A stretch of 64,000 nucleotides of DNA from Candidatus Gastranaerophilales bacterium (lineage in GTDB: Bacteria; Cyanobacteriota; Vampirovibrionia; Gastranaerophilales; Gastranaerophilaceae). The notes under the pieces are model-generated. The model searched no databases and was not told where the DNA came from. It worked only from the letters and a program-made list of their open reading frames with translations. Of the stretch, positions 1-8,235 are shown piece after piece (the stretch's first letter is position 1; every line of letters begins with the position of its first letter). Position numbers and translations under genes: made by a program. The stretch is taken from positions 1 to 64,000 of the forward strand of contig CALUSQ010000007.1 in assembly GCA_944323475.1 (NCBI GenBank), given 5' to 3'.

Positions 1-316
1 TCAAGATATATCTTTTTTCACCATCTGCATAGAATACTAATGAAATTCTTACGTTTCTATTTGGATCGTATTCAATTGTTTTTACTGTAGCAGGTACACC
101 GAATTTTTCGCGTTTAAAATCGATTACACGGTATGCTTTTTTAACACCGCCACCTTTATGACGACATGTAATTCTACCGGTATTGTTTCTGCCTGCTGTT
201 TTTCTAATAGGCTTCAACAAAGACTTTTCAGGTTTTGAAGCTGTGATTTCTTCGAAATCACTCTTTGTCATACCTCTTTGTCCAGGTGAAGTTGGATTTA
301 TTACTTTTATACCCAT
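1..316 (-). CDS. rplB: 50S ribosomal protein L2, N-terminal part (runs off the window)
   Basis: The minus strand reads [20 protein letters not shown] and then a typical L2 N-terminal region, including [20 protein letters not shown]. About 105 codons are present and the frame is open at base 1, so the C-terminal two thirds, with the peptidyl-transferase-proximal residues, lie outside. L2 binds 23S rRNA and is needed for subunit joining. An AGGAG box about 9 bases upstream supports the ATG at 316. It is the fifth gene of the S10 operon seen here. A 93-base gap with a hairpin separates it from rplW. Confidence 0.97.
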   Translation of the reverse strand, partial: MGIKVINPTSPGQRGMTKSDFEEITASKPEKSLLKPIRKTAGRNNTGRITCRHKGGGVKKAYRVIDFKREKFGVPATVKTIEYDPNRNVRISLVFYADGEKRYIL

Positions 317-346
317 TTTCTTTTGCTCCTGTTTTTCTAGGGTTAA

Positions 347-379
347 CATAACCATCGGCTGTTAGCTGCCACCGTTATG
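347..379 (-). other. Intercistronic hairpin between rplW and rplB
   Basis: CATAAC at 347-352 pairs with GTTATG at 374-379, and an inner GGC/GCC can close further. It sits in the rplW-rplB spacer, just upstream of the rplB ribosome binding site. No U-run follows, so it is not a terminator. An mRNA-processing or translational-control role is a guess. Confidence 0.4.
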
Positions 380-409
380 TTCTGTCATACACAATTTGAT
401 TGGACTAAA

Positions 410-718
410 TTAAGCACCAACCAATTCTTCAATCGGATCGCCTTCGATAGTAACGATTGCTTTTTTACCTGATTGAGTTCTACCTGCACTATAGCCTACT
501 CTTTTTGCTTTAGATGGCATATAGACAGTGTTTACGCTTTTTACTTTTCTTCCTGGGAATGCCAACTCTACAGCTTGTGCAATTTCTACTTTAGTAGCGT
601 CTTTTACAACTTCGAAAGTATATTGTTGCAAAGTAGTTGCTTCCATAGACTTTTCAGTAATGATAGGTCTTTTAATTATGTCGTAGAGTCTTTCCGTATT
701 GTTTTTCATGTTGCTCAT
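410..718 (-). CDS. rplW: 50S ribosomal protein L23
   Basis: A 102-residue protein of the L23/L25 family, usual bacterial length. Recognisable segments are YDIIKRPIITEKSM near residue 12, EVVKDATKVEIAQAVE, and the C-terminal AIVTIEGDPIEE. L23 lies at the peptide exit tunnel and docks trigger factor and SRP. Its start overlaps the rplD stop by one base (TAATG), so the two are probably translationally coupled. It is part of the S10 operon. Confidence 0.97.
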   Translation of the reverse strand: MSNMKNNTERLYDIIKRPIITEKSMEATTLQQYTFEVVKDATKVEIAQAVELAFPGRKVKSVNTVYMPSKAKRVGYSAGRTQSGKKAIVTIEGDPIEELVGA

Positions 719-1353
719 TATTTCGACAACCTTTCAGTTATTTCATTTATTGCTGCTTCAGTAATAATTACATTATCTGCTTCTAACAAATCTTTTACAT
801 TCAAGTTAGAAGGAAGAATAATTCTTACATTTGGTAAATTTCTTGCACTAAGTTCAAGGTACGCATTTTCAGCTGCTTTAACATCAGCAATAATTAAAAT
901 TTTACCTTCTACTTTGAGTGCTTTTAGTGTTTCAGCCATCAATTTTGTTTTAGGTTCATTGATTTCTGAAAAATCTTTAACCAAAACTGTATTTTCGATT
1001 CTAGCTGACAAAGCTGATTTAAGAGCTAATCTTCTAGCTTTTGAAGGCATTGAGAAGCTGTAATCTCTAGGTTTGGGTCCAAAGATAACACCACCACCTG
1101 CAAACAAAGGTGATCTTAAAGAGCCTGCTCTAGCACGACCAGTACCTTTTTGTTTCCAAGGTTTTCTACCGCCACCAGAAACTTCAGCTCTTGTTTTCGT
1201 ATTTGCACTACCTGCTCTACCGTTATTCAATTGACGTCTAAGAGCAAGGTGCATTACATGCAAGTTAGGTTCAACGCCAAAGACTTTTTCGTCAAGAGCG
1301 ATTTGCCCAACTGCGCTTCCTTTTGTATTTAGTATTGAAACTTCTTTTGTCAT
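718..1353 (-). CDS. rplD: 50S ribosomal protein L4
   Basis: L4/L1e family. The protein carries the family's loop motif GGRKPWKQKGTGRARAGS (about residues 61-78) and PLFAGGGVIFGPKPRDY. The longer frame begins at 1386, but ATG 1353 (MTKEVSILNTKG) is preceded by GAGGTT and matches the family start, giving 211 residues. L4 lines the exit tunnel. In E. coli it also represses its own operon by binding the S10 leader. A structured leader exists here upstream of rpsJ, but the same control is not shown. Confidence 0.96.
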   Translation of the reverse strand: MTKEVSILNTKGSAVGQIALDEKVFGVEPNLHVMHLALRRQLNNGRAGSANTKTRAEVSGGGRKPWKQKGTGRARAGSLRSPLFAGGGVIFGPKPRDYSFSMPSKARRLALKSALSARIENTVLVKDFSEINEPKTKLMAETLKALKVEGKILIIADVKAAENAYLELSARNLPNVRIILPSNLNVKDLLEADNVIITEAAINEITERLSK

Positions 1354-1397
1354 TTTTTTAACCTCAATTAAATTTGTTATTCTCAAGATCTAAGGAA

Positions 1398-2069
1398 CTA
1401 ATTCCATTTAACTCTTGAAGGAACTACTGTAACCATTTTGCCTTCAGGTCCAGGAACAGATCCTTTAACCAAAAGCAAGTTGCTGTCTTTATCTACTTGA
1501 ACAACTGTTAATTTTGTAATGGTTACTTTTTCATTTCCCATGTTTCCAGCCATTCTTTTACCTTTAATTACACGGCTAGGAGTAGTACCAGCACCGATAG
1601 AACCAGGTTCTCTATGATTTTTTGAACCATGACCCATAGGTCCTCTTGAGAAGTTCCATCTTTTAACTGTACCTTGGAAACCTTTACCAACTGATTTGCC
1701 TGTTACATCTACTTTTTCAATATTTTCGAGTACTGACAAATCAATTTGTTGTCCAACTTTATATTCTGATGAGTTTTCTACTCTGAATTCCTGCAAATTT
1801 CTAAAGTTATCAAGACCGTTTTTCGCAAAGTGTCCGATTTGAGCTTTTGAAAGATGTTTTTCTTTGGCAGGTTCAAAACCAACTTGAATTGCGTTGTAAC
1901 CGTCAGTTTCAACAGTTTTTACTTGAGTGACTGTTAACGGATCAACTTTGATAACTGTTACAGGAATTGCCAGTCCTTGTTCATCAAAGACTTGTGTCAT
2001 TCCTAATTTTTTACCAACAACGCCTAATCTGTTTTTTGATTTAGACGCATTTTTAGCGTTTGTAGTCAT
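1398..2069 (-). CDS. rplC: 50S ribosomal protein L3
   Basis: A 223-residue L3 family protein. It starts with the LGVVGKKLGMTQVFDEQG block (about residues 16-33) and has the characteristic loop GKGFQGTVKRWNFSRGPMGH near residues 128-147, which reaches the peptidyl-transferase centre. The family glutamine that PrmB methylates in other bacteria lies in this loop. A GGAGAAAGG box precedes the ATG. It is second in the S10 operon, 139 bases after rpsJ. Confidence 0.97.
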   Translation of the reverse strand: MTTNAKNASKSKNRLGVVGKKLGMTQVFDEQGLAIPVTVIKVDPLTVTQVKTVETDGYNAIQVGFEPAKEKHLSKAQIGHFAKNGLDNFRNLQEFRVENSSEYKVGQQIDLSVLENIEKVDVTGKSVGKGFQGTVKRWNFSRGPMGHGSKNHREPGSIGAGTTPSRVIKGKRMAGNMGNEKVTITKLTVVQVDKDSNLLLVKGSVPGPEGKMVTVVPSRVKWN

Positions 2070-2110
2070 TTTCTACCTTTCTCCTTGTGAGCGCTACTTG
2101 TGTTACTTCG

Positions 2111-2129
2111 GGCGGATGTCCCTGCCGCC
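2111..2129 (-). other. GC-rich hairpin in the rpsJ-rplC spacer
   Basis: GGCGG at 2111-2115 pairs with CCGCC at 2125-2129 around a 9-base loop. It stands out as GC-rich inside an AT-rich genome. On the minus-strand mRNA an AAGGAGG sequence directly abuts the stem, so it could hide or present that Shine-Dalgarno-like site. It lacks a U-run. The function is unknown. Confidence 0.45.
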
Positions 2130-2208
2130 TCCTTGTTGTTACGGACTGTAGATCACATTCAATCTTATTTAATTGTTAATGTGTTAATGTTTCGTTCTGC
2201 CTATCGAA

Positions 2209-2526
2209 TTATAATTTTACTTCGATATCTACACCGGCAGGTAAATCCATTCTGCTCAACTCTTCTGTAGTTTGTTGAGTTGGATCATAAATGTCAATAA
2301 TTCTTTTGTGAATTCTCATTTCAAAATGTTCTCTTGACTTTTTGTCAACGTGAGGTGATCTTAAAACGCAATACAATCTTCTCTTTGTAGGTAGAGGAAT
2401 AGGACCTGCTACCTTTGCATCAGTTCTTTTTGCAGTTTCAACAATCTTTTCTGCTGAAACGTCAATAAGTTTATGATCATATGCTTTTAAGCAAACTCTA
2501 ATTCTTTGTCTTTGAGCTGTACTCAT
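2209..2526 (-). CDS. rpsJ: 30S ribosomal protein S10
   Basis: A 105-residue S10 (NusE) protein. Visible blocks are [40 protein letters not shown] and a C-terminal [13 protein letters not shown]10 is a head protein of the 30S subunit and, in other bacteria, a NusB partner in antitermination. AAGGAAG lies upstream of the ATG. It is the first gene of the S10 operon here, with its own promoter and leader at 2527-2672 and a divergent hypothetical gene beyond. Confidence 0.97.
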   Translation of the reverse strand: MSTAQRQRIRVCLKAYDHKLIDVSAEKIVETAKRTDAKVAGPIPLPTKRRLYCVLRSPHVDKKSREHFEMRIHKRIIDIYDPTQQTTEELSRMDLPAGVDIEVKL

Positions 2527-2672
2527 TTGTTATACTTCCTTTGCTTTACTTATTGATTGCATACATACTGTTGGGGTGAAGGCTTTGGGGCTCTTTCATA
2601 ATACCCGCAAAAAAATAACACGGGCCCCGCTAGTGTATTTACTAACTTATATTAAACAAAATTGGACGTCAA
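2527..2672 (-). promoter_or_regulatory. S10 operon promoter and structured 5' leader
   Basis: On the minus strand, TTGACG (2672-2667), a 17-base spacer and TAAGTT (2649-2644) form a good sigma-70-type promoter, with transcription expected near 2637. The roughly 110-base leader contains nested pairing: GGGGC/GCCCC (2624-2628 with 2587-2591) enclosing CCCG/CGGG (2621-2624 with 2604-2607, sharing one base). It could be an autoregulatory site for a ribosomal protein such as L4, but that is inference. The rest of the 368-base gap (2673-2894) is nearly pure A/T and must also hold the promoter of the divergent gene at 2895; no other gene is visible. Confidence 0.55.
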
Positions 2673-2894
2673 CACTATTTTTTTAGATTTATATATAAAT
2701 TGTAATAAATTTTAAAAGTTTTACAAAAGTTAATAAATAAAAAATTTTTTATATTTTAAATTTAAATTAATAATTTTATGTAAAAAAACAGTTTAAATAT
2801 GTAATAAAACATTGTAAAAACTGTCAAAAATTGATAATTTTATAACTGTAGCATCAATTTGTGTTTTTAATTTCTAAAAAAAGGAGAGGTTTAT

Positions 2895-3680
2895 ATGGCA
2901 ATCACACCTATTAAAGTTAATTATTCTATTGCTCAAAGTTACAACAAAACAAAACCAGTTTCTTTTAAAAAATTTTATAATGAAGAAAATATAAAGATAG
3001 AAAATGAATATGGCAAATATGGACAACTTGTTAAATCAACAAAAAAAGTTAATGGAGCAATACAAGAAATTACAGAAGAAGTATTTGATAAAAAAGGTCA
3101 ATATAAAGCTACTATCGTAACAACATATGACGATAAAAAAAATGAAATAAAAACTAAGAAAACACAAGAAAATGGCAAAATTAGAACATTAGTTTATATA
3201 AATGGACAATTAAGTAAAATTACAGAATGTACAAATAATCTGCAAAGAAAAATATTTTACAAAAATGGTAGAAGAGTTTTAGAAACTTATCAAACAATAG
3301 AAGGTAATAAAGTTACAAAAGAATATTACGACAATGAACAAATTAAAAATGTACATGAAATTAAATACATGACTAACAAAAAAGAAGATCCTGAAAATAA
3401 GTACAATCAAAATTTATACTACAAAGATAAATATGAAACATTTAAAGAATTTGATGAAAATGGGCAATTAACAAATTTAATTAAAATATCATATGAAACA
3501 TTTAAAAGGTATAATCCCAGCAATATTGATATGATTGATGAAGTACTTGTAACAACTACTAAAAAATACGACCCAAAAGATATGAATAATCCATCAATAA
3601 AAACAGAAGAAGAAGTACTAAGCACAAATTTAACCAAAGATGCAGAAATAAGGGCTATTAATGAAATTACTATCTATTAA
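2895..3680 (+). CDS. Hypothetical protein with YD/MORN-like repeats
   Basis: A 261-residue protein of unknown function with a strong AAGGAGAGG box. There is no signal peptide or membrane segment. After a short N-terminus containing KPVSFKKF (residues about 20-27), the body is a run of beta-rich repeats of the type EYGKYGQLVKS, DKKGQYKATI, INGQLSKITE, FYKNGRRVLE and DENGQLTNLI. These resemble the MORN_2/YwqK and YD-repeat families. The Phe-Lys N-terminal motif recurs in other hypothetical proteins of this window. It is monocistronic and ends at a strong terminator. The function cannot be assigned. Confidence 0.75.
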   Translation: MAITPIKVNYSIAQSYNKTKPVSFKKFYNEENIKIENEYGKYGQLVKSTKKVNGAIQEITEEVFDKKGQYKATIVTTYDDKKNEIKTKKTQENGKIRTLVYINGQLSKITECTNNLQRKIFYKNGRRVLETYQTIEGNKVTKEYYDNEQIKNVHEIKYMTNKKEDPENKYNQNLYYKDKYETFKEFDENGQLTNLIKISYETFKRYNPSNIDMIDEVLVTTTKKYDPKDMNNPSIKTEEEVLSTNLTKDAEIRAINEITIY

Positions 3681-3702
3681 ATTAAAACTAAACTAGTAAA
3701 AT

Positions 3703-3733
3703 AAAAAAGGCTGAAATTACTTCAGCCTTTTTT
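3703..3733 (+). terminator. Rho-independent terminator after the repeat protein
   Basis: A 13-base perfect stem (AAAAAAGGCTGAA with TTCAGCCTTTTTT) closes a 5-base loop and ends in a T-run. It lies about 22 bases after the stop at 3680. The A-run on the other side would make it work in both directions. Confidence 0.9.
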
Positions 3734-3802
3734 ATTGATAAAATTAATAATTTTACATTTATATTCTTATCAAATATATTTGATAAAAAAATAATTATTA
3801 TT

Positions 3803-3814
3803 TATAATACCGAT
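3803..3814 (+). promoter_or_regulatory. -10 box placed for a leaderless transcript
   Basis: TATAAT at 3803-3808 is followed by only six bases before the ATG at 3815, and there is no Shine-Dalgarno. Transcription would begin at or next to the A of the start codon. Confidence 0.55.
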
Positions 3815-5947
3815 ATGAATTTTAAAGTTGAGTATATTAACAAGTTAAAAATAACAATAACTTTAATATTAATAATCTTAATTTCCGCATTCGCATATTT
3901 ATTCAAGGATGTTTTTAATTATTTTGAAAACAAATTTATAGACTTTAGAAGCTATTTAAGTACTGATGGAGGAATTTATTCTTCAAAATTTAAATCCGCA
4001 GACAAAGATATTGTTATTCTTTCAATAAATGACTTGACGCAATATGAGGCAGCACGTTCATCGGAACTTAATCTTACAAGATGGCCTTGGTCAAGAGAAG
4101 TTTGGGCAAAAGTTATTAACTTTTTAGAAAAACAGAATCCAAAACTTTTGGTTATAGATTTAAATTTTTCTAACTACGAAGAGCTTTCAAGAAATTACAC
4201 ATCACCAGATATGATGCTTGCTGATGCACTTGGATATTACAACAACATTATCCTTGCAACAGCACTTCGTACGCCTTATTCAGAAACTGAGAACTATGAT
4301 TCTTCAAAGATATTAGACAATTTTGACAATCCATATTCACCATCCAGTGATGCTTTAAATATGTTTATTGAAGATGAAAATATGGATAAGAATATTTCTT
4401 ATTATTCACATACACCAATACCAAACATATTTACAAACAGTACAACAATGGCTGTTACAAATCTTGTAACGTCACATAATAAAGAAGAAAATATCAGATA
4501 TTCCCAACCTGTTTATAAATTAATAAAAGGCAACAAAGAATATTACATTCCATCAATAGGTCTTGCTGCATTATTAAAAAAAGAAGGTATAGGTAAACTT
4601 GCGGAAGAAATACCTATTGAAAATAACATATTAAAAATCGGCAAACACAGGATTAGAGTTAATAACAAAGGACAAGCATTAATAAACTGGCACGGTCACG
4701 GAAATGTATATACAGATATTCCAATAAATTCAATTCTATTAAGTATGGTAAGAGGAACAAAATATTTTGAATTTGAAAACCAGAAATATCCTCTAAGCTT
4801 TTTTAAAGACAAAACTATCATAATAGCACAAACTCAGCTTAATACAGAGACACACAATACACCGGTAGCTCAAGATTTAACTGATGCACAAATTAAAGCA
4901 ACTATTATAGACAATTACTACAACGACTCAGACATAACAAATAAATGTAAAAGACCGTTTGCAAAACATATTACACCATACAAAAGCATACTCCTCACCA
5001 TAGCGTTTTGTACAGCAATAATTGTTATTATGATTATTGCTACAAATATGCCTTTGGCTTTTATAAACGGAGCATTGACTATTTTAATATATATAATTTT
5101 AAGTATTTTATTATTTTGTCATCCAAGATTTAGAATAATAATAGATATGGCAATGCCTCTATATTTTATATTAGCAACATTCATAATTTCTTTTGTTTTA
5201 AAAGCTCATCATGAATTAAAAAAGAAAAAGAAAATAGAAAAAATATTTGGCAACCTTGTTTCAGAAAATGTCCTAAAGCAACTAGTAACAAAGCCACACA
5301 GATTAAATTTAAAATCATCAGTGAAAAATGTTACAGTTATGTCTTGCAATATATCAAATAATTTGCACATAACAGATGAAATGCCGCCGGAAAAATATGT
5401 GGAATTAATAAATAATGTATTTAATGAAATAGAAAAAATAATATTCAAATACAATGGCACAATTAACAGATTTGTCGGTAATTCTGTACTTGTATACTGG
5501 GGATATCCGATTCAAGCAAGAAAAGACAGTGAAAATGCTATTAAAGCAGCAATAGAGATTAGCCAAAAAATAGATGAATACAATTTGAGTATAAAAAACA
5601 TGAATTTTGCTCAATATGATGAACAGAGTTTTGAAGAAAAAAATCCAACAAATTATTCATTCAATGTAAAAATAGCAATAAATACAGGAAATGCACTGAT
5701 TGGACAAATCGGCTCATCAAATGTTTCTGACTTTACTGTGTTAGGTGAACCTGTTGATATAGTCGAACGAATCGAAAATATTTGCAATGAATTTGGAAAA
5801 ACTATTATAGTAACAGAAAATACCCTCAACAAATTAGACAAAAATATTCCTGCTGAGTATATTGGTCAGATTAGACTAAAAAACAGCAGCACCAAAATAA
5901 AAATATTTGAGTTAAAATTTCCTCATGACGAAACAACTTATGAATAG
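3815..5947 (+). CDS. CHASE2 sensor with a degenerate adenylate/guanylate cyclase domain
   Basis: A 710-residue membrane protein: TM helix about 12-30, extracytoplasmic CHASE2 domain about 40-385, three TM helices about 388-458, then a class III cyclase domain about 505-700. CHASE2-cyclases are common in cyanobacteria. Here the first metal Asp is Asn512 (SCNIS) and the second is Asn556 (RFVGNSVLVYWG); they are 44 residues apart, as in true cyclases. The usual Lys before the second site is Arg552, and the transition-state Asn is Asp648, while Arg652 is kept. Both metal ligands are therefore lost and catalysis is doubtful. It is followed after 8 bases by rqcH, with which it is probably co-transcribed. 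Confidence 0.88.
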   Translation: MNFKVEYINKLKITITLILIILISAFAYLFKDVFNYFENKFIDFRSYLSTDGGIYSSKFKSADKDIVILSINDLTQYEAARSSELNLTRWPWSREVWAKVINFLEKQNPKLLVIDLNFSNYEELSRNYTSPDMMLADALGYYNNIILATALRTPYSETENYDSSKILDNFDNPYSPSSDALNMFIEDENMDKNISYYSHTPIPNIFTNSTTMAVTNLVTSHNKEENIRYSQPVYKLIKGNKEYYIPSIGLAALLKKEGIGKLAEEIPIENNILKIGKHRIRVNNKGQALINWHGHGNVYTDIPINSILLSMVRGTKYFEFENQKYPLSFFKDKTIIIAQTQLNTETHNTPVAQDLTDAQIKATIIDNYYNDSDITNKCKRPFAKHITPYKSILLTIAFCTAIIVIMIIATNMPLAFINGALTILIYIILSILLFCHPRFRIIIDMAMPLYFILATFIISFVLKAHHELKKKKKIEKIFGNLVSENVLKQLVTKPHRLNLKSSVKNVTVMSCNISNNLHITDEMPPEKYVELINNVFNEIEKIIFKYNGTINRFVGNSVLVYWGYPIQARKDSENAIKAAIEISQKIDEYNLSIKNMNFAQYDEQSFEEKNPTNYSFNVKIAINTGNALIGQIGSSNVSDFTVLGEPVDIVERIENICNEFGKTIIVTENTLNKLDKNIPAEYIGQIRLKNSSTKIKIFELKFPHDETTYE

Positions 5948-5955
5948 AGGATAAA

Positions 5956-7656
5956 ATGCTTCAAATCGATTCAATGCTTATCGAAGCTTTTTTTAATGAA
6001 AATAAGTCTTTTCTTGAAAATTCTCGTGTACAAAAAATACAACAACCGACAAGAAAAGATATTATTTTAAATCTGAGAAAAGATGGTGAATCTAAAAAGC
6101 TATACATAAATATAAATCCGGATTATCCTCATTTATGTTTTTTAAACAAAGAATTTGAAGACAGGAGAAACATCGAAATACCAAAGCAGCCGCCTATGTT
6201 CTGTATGCTTTTGAGAAAGCATATGGAAGGTGCAAAAATAATAAAAGTTTCAAAGCCAAATTACGAAAGAATTGTGGAACTTACTTTTGAAAAATACAAC
6301 GAAATCGGAGATAGAATTGAAGAATGTTTGAGTATAGAATTAATGGGAAAACACAGCAATATAATTCTATACAATACAGATAATAATATAATTTTAGGAT
6401 GTGCGCACAATGTTGGTGCAGAAAAAAGTAAAGAAAGAGAATTGTCCGGAGGCTTACCATATATATATCCACCTCACCAAAATAAAAAAGATATATTAAA
6501 AACCCGATTCAATAGTTTCGAAAGTGCATTAAAAAAATCTGATGAAACATTAAAAAAAACTATCAGTTCAAAATATTATTTTTTATCTCAGTATACTGCT
6601 GAAGAAATTTGCATATCAAAAAATATTAATCCGCTTAAAATATCAAACACATTATCAACAGAAGAAACACAAACTCTATATATCACTCTGCACGAATTTT
6701 TAGAAAATAAAAATCACAAATTTAGTGTTTCAAAAAACTATGAAACATATTCCTGCATAAATAAAAAAGAAAAAATTTATCAAAACATCAACACACTAAT
6801 TGATGACTATTATTCATATCATATTGAAAAGAATCTTACATCAAATCTAAAATTTAACCTGACAAACAAAATCAATAAAGAGTTAAAAAAATTAAAAAAT
6901 ACATTAACCGCTCAACAAAAACAAATAGACAAAAAAGAAAAATATAATGCATATATGACTAAAGGTAATCTTTTAATAGCTAATGCACATAATATAAAGC
7001 AAGGTCAAAAAAATATACTATTAAAAGATTATGAAACAAACAAAGATATAGAAATAGAGCTTGATGAAACAAAAACAGTAATAGAAAACGCTCAAAAATA
7101 TTTTGCATTGTATAATAAAGGGGAAAAATCATCACAAATTGCAGAGGAATTGTCAGAAAAAACTATTTCGGAAATAAATTATTTCAATCAAATTTTATAT
7201 GATATTGAAATATGTGATAAATTTTCAGAATTAAAAGAAATATCAACAGAATTTGAAGCTGATAATGATAATTATTCAAAAAAATTAAATAATAAGAAAA
7301 AAGAAAAAGAAATCAATATAACAAAGATGGATGTTGATGGATTAACTGTTTACATTGGAAAAAATAACAAACAAAATGATTATCTTTATTCAAAAATTTC
7401 TTCACCGGATGATTTGTGGTTTCATGTTTTGAACACTCCAGGTTCACATATAATAGTAAAATCACAAAAAAATCCTCAAAAAATTAATGACAATACTATC
7501 TTAAAAATAGCAAAAATTGCAAAACAATATTCAACAGCAAAAAATGCACTAAAAACTTCTGTTGTTTATACATTAAGAAAATACATAAAACGTCCTAACC
7601 ATACAAAATCAGGATTTGTCGTATACAAAAACGAAACAGAAATAGTAATTAACTAA
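5956..7656 (+). CDS. rqcH: RqcH-type ribosome quality control protein (NFACT family)
   Basis: 566 residues with NFACT architecture: NFACT-N (about 1-190, with FCMLLRKHMEGAKI and IELMGKHSNIILYN), a helical and coiled-coil middle (about 200-450), and NFACT-R at the C-terminus (DLWFHVLNTPGSHIIVKS). In Bacillus, RqcH binds stalled 50S subunits and adds alanine tails that mark nascent chains for degradation. Older names are fibronectin-binding protein FbpA/YloA. The conserved Asp-Arg pair of NFACT-N appears here as Glu104-Arg105. GAGGAT precedes the ATG. Its 3' end overlaps the convergent gene by 4 bases. Confidence 0.9.
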   Translation: MLQIDSMLIEAFFNENKSFLENSRVQKIQQPTRKDIILNLRKDGESKKLYININPDYPHLCFLNKEFEDRRNIEIPKQPPMFCMLLRKHMEGAKIIKVSKPNYERIVELTFEKYNEIGDRIEECLSIELMGKHSNIILYNTDNNIILGCAHNVGAEKSKERELSGGLPYIYPPHQNKKDILKTRFNSFESALKKSDETLKKTISSKYYFLSQYTAEEICISKNINPLKISNTLSTEETQTLYITLHEFLENKNHKFSVSKNYETYSCINKKEKIYQNINTLIDDYYSYHIEKNLTSNLKFNLTNKINKELKKLKNTLTAQQKQIDKKEKYNAYMTKGNLLIANAHNIKQGQKNILLKDYETNKDIEIELDETKTVIENAQKYFALYNKGEKSSQIAEELSEKTISEINYFNQILYDIEICDKFSELKEISTEFEADNDNYSKKLNNKKKEKEINITKMDVDGLTVYIGKNNKQNDYLYSKISSPDDLWFHVLNTPGSHIIVKSQKNPQKINDNTILKIAKIAKQYSTAKNALKTSVVYTLRKYIKRPNHTKSGFVVYKNETEIVIN

Positions 7657-8126
7657 ATTTCGCTGTTTATAAATATCCCTGGTACCTTAGAAAAATTATT
7701 AAAAACTTTTGATGCAGATTCTGGTGAAATTGTTTTTATCAACTCTTTTTTTTCAGAATCCCAAACCTCAATCATATTATCTTTACTAAATTTAAAATGA
7801 TATTTGTGAGCTTCATCATCTTCGTCACCTATATCATCAACAGGTGATTCTTGAGCAGAATCATTATTTTCGTCAGAAGATTGTTCGTCTTGTTCTTGAG
7901 ATTCTTCATCATCTTCTTTGGGATTGGCAATAAAAGGAACCATACCGTTAAATGCGGCATCTTCATCTTTTTTACCAACTTTTTCTTTTTTTCCTATACC
8001 ATCAACATCAGCTATTTGATTTTCAAGGCTTTGCCTAGCAGTAGCTTCAGCTTCATTTGCAAGCTGTGCAGACGTTAGATTTTTGTTCAAACCTAAATTT
8101 GCAATAGAAAAACCATCTAGACCCAC
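7653..8126 (-). CDS. Hypothetical acidic protein with a FlaG-like C-terminus
   Basis: 157 residues. The N-terminus (MGLDGFSIANLGLN) and a helical Ala/Gln-rich stretch are followed by a very acidic low-complexity linker (about residues 65-105, mostly Asp, Glu, Ser and Gln). A small C-terminal domain (KFSKDNMIEVWDSEKKELIK) resembles the conserved part of FlaG, where a hydrophobic strand is followed by VxDxxTxExIxQIP. No flagellar gene is nearby, so a flagellar role is not supported. It is monocistronic and converges on rqcH. Confidence 0.65.
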   Translation of the reverse strand: MGLDGFSIANLGLNKNLTSAQLANEAEATARQSLENQIADVDGIGKKEKVGKKDEDAAFNGMVPFIANPKEDDEESQEQDEQSSDENNDSAQESPVDDIGDEDDEAHKYHFKFSKDNMIEVWDSEKKELIKTISPESASKVFNNFSKVPGIFINSEI

Positions 8127-8235
8127 AGATACCTCTTTAAAAAATTTTGATTACCTGACTATATATGATATTATAGTACATAATTGGATTTATAGCACAA
8201 TTTTAACAAAAAGCTAATGGAGATTTTGGAGTTAA

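Noticed and set aside
473-1063. A 196-codon open frame on the plus strand opposite rplW and rplD
   Set aside because: It is antisense to two certain ribosomal genes, has no ribosome binding site and has a composition without a protein-like pattern.
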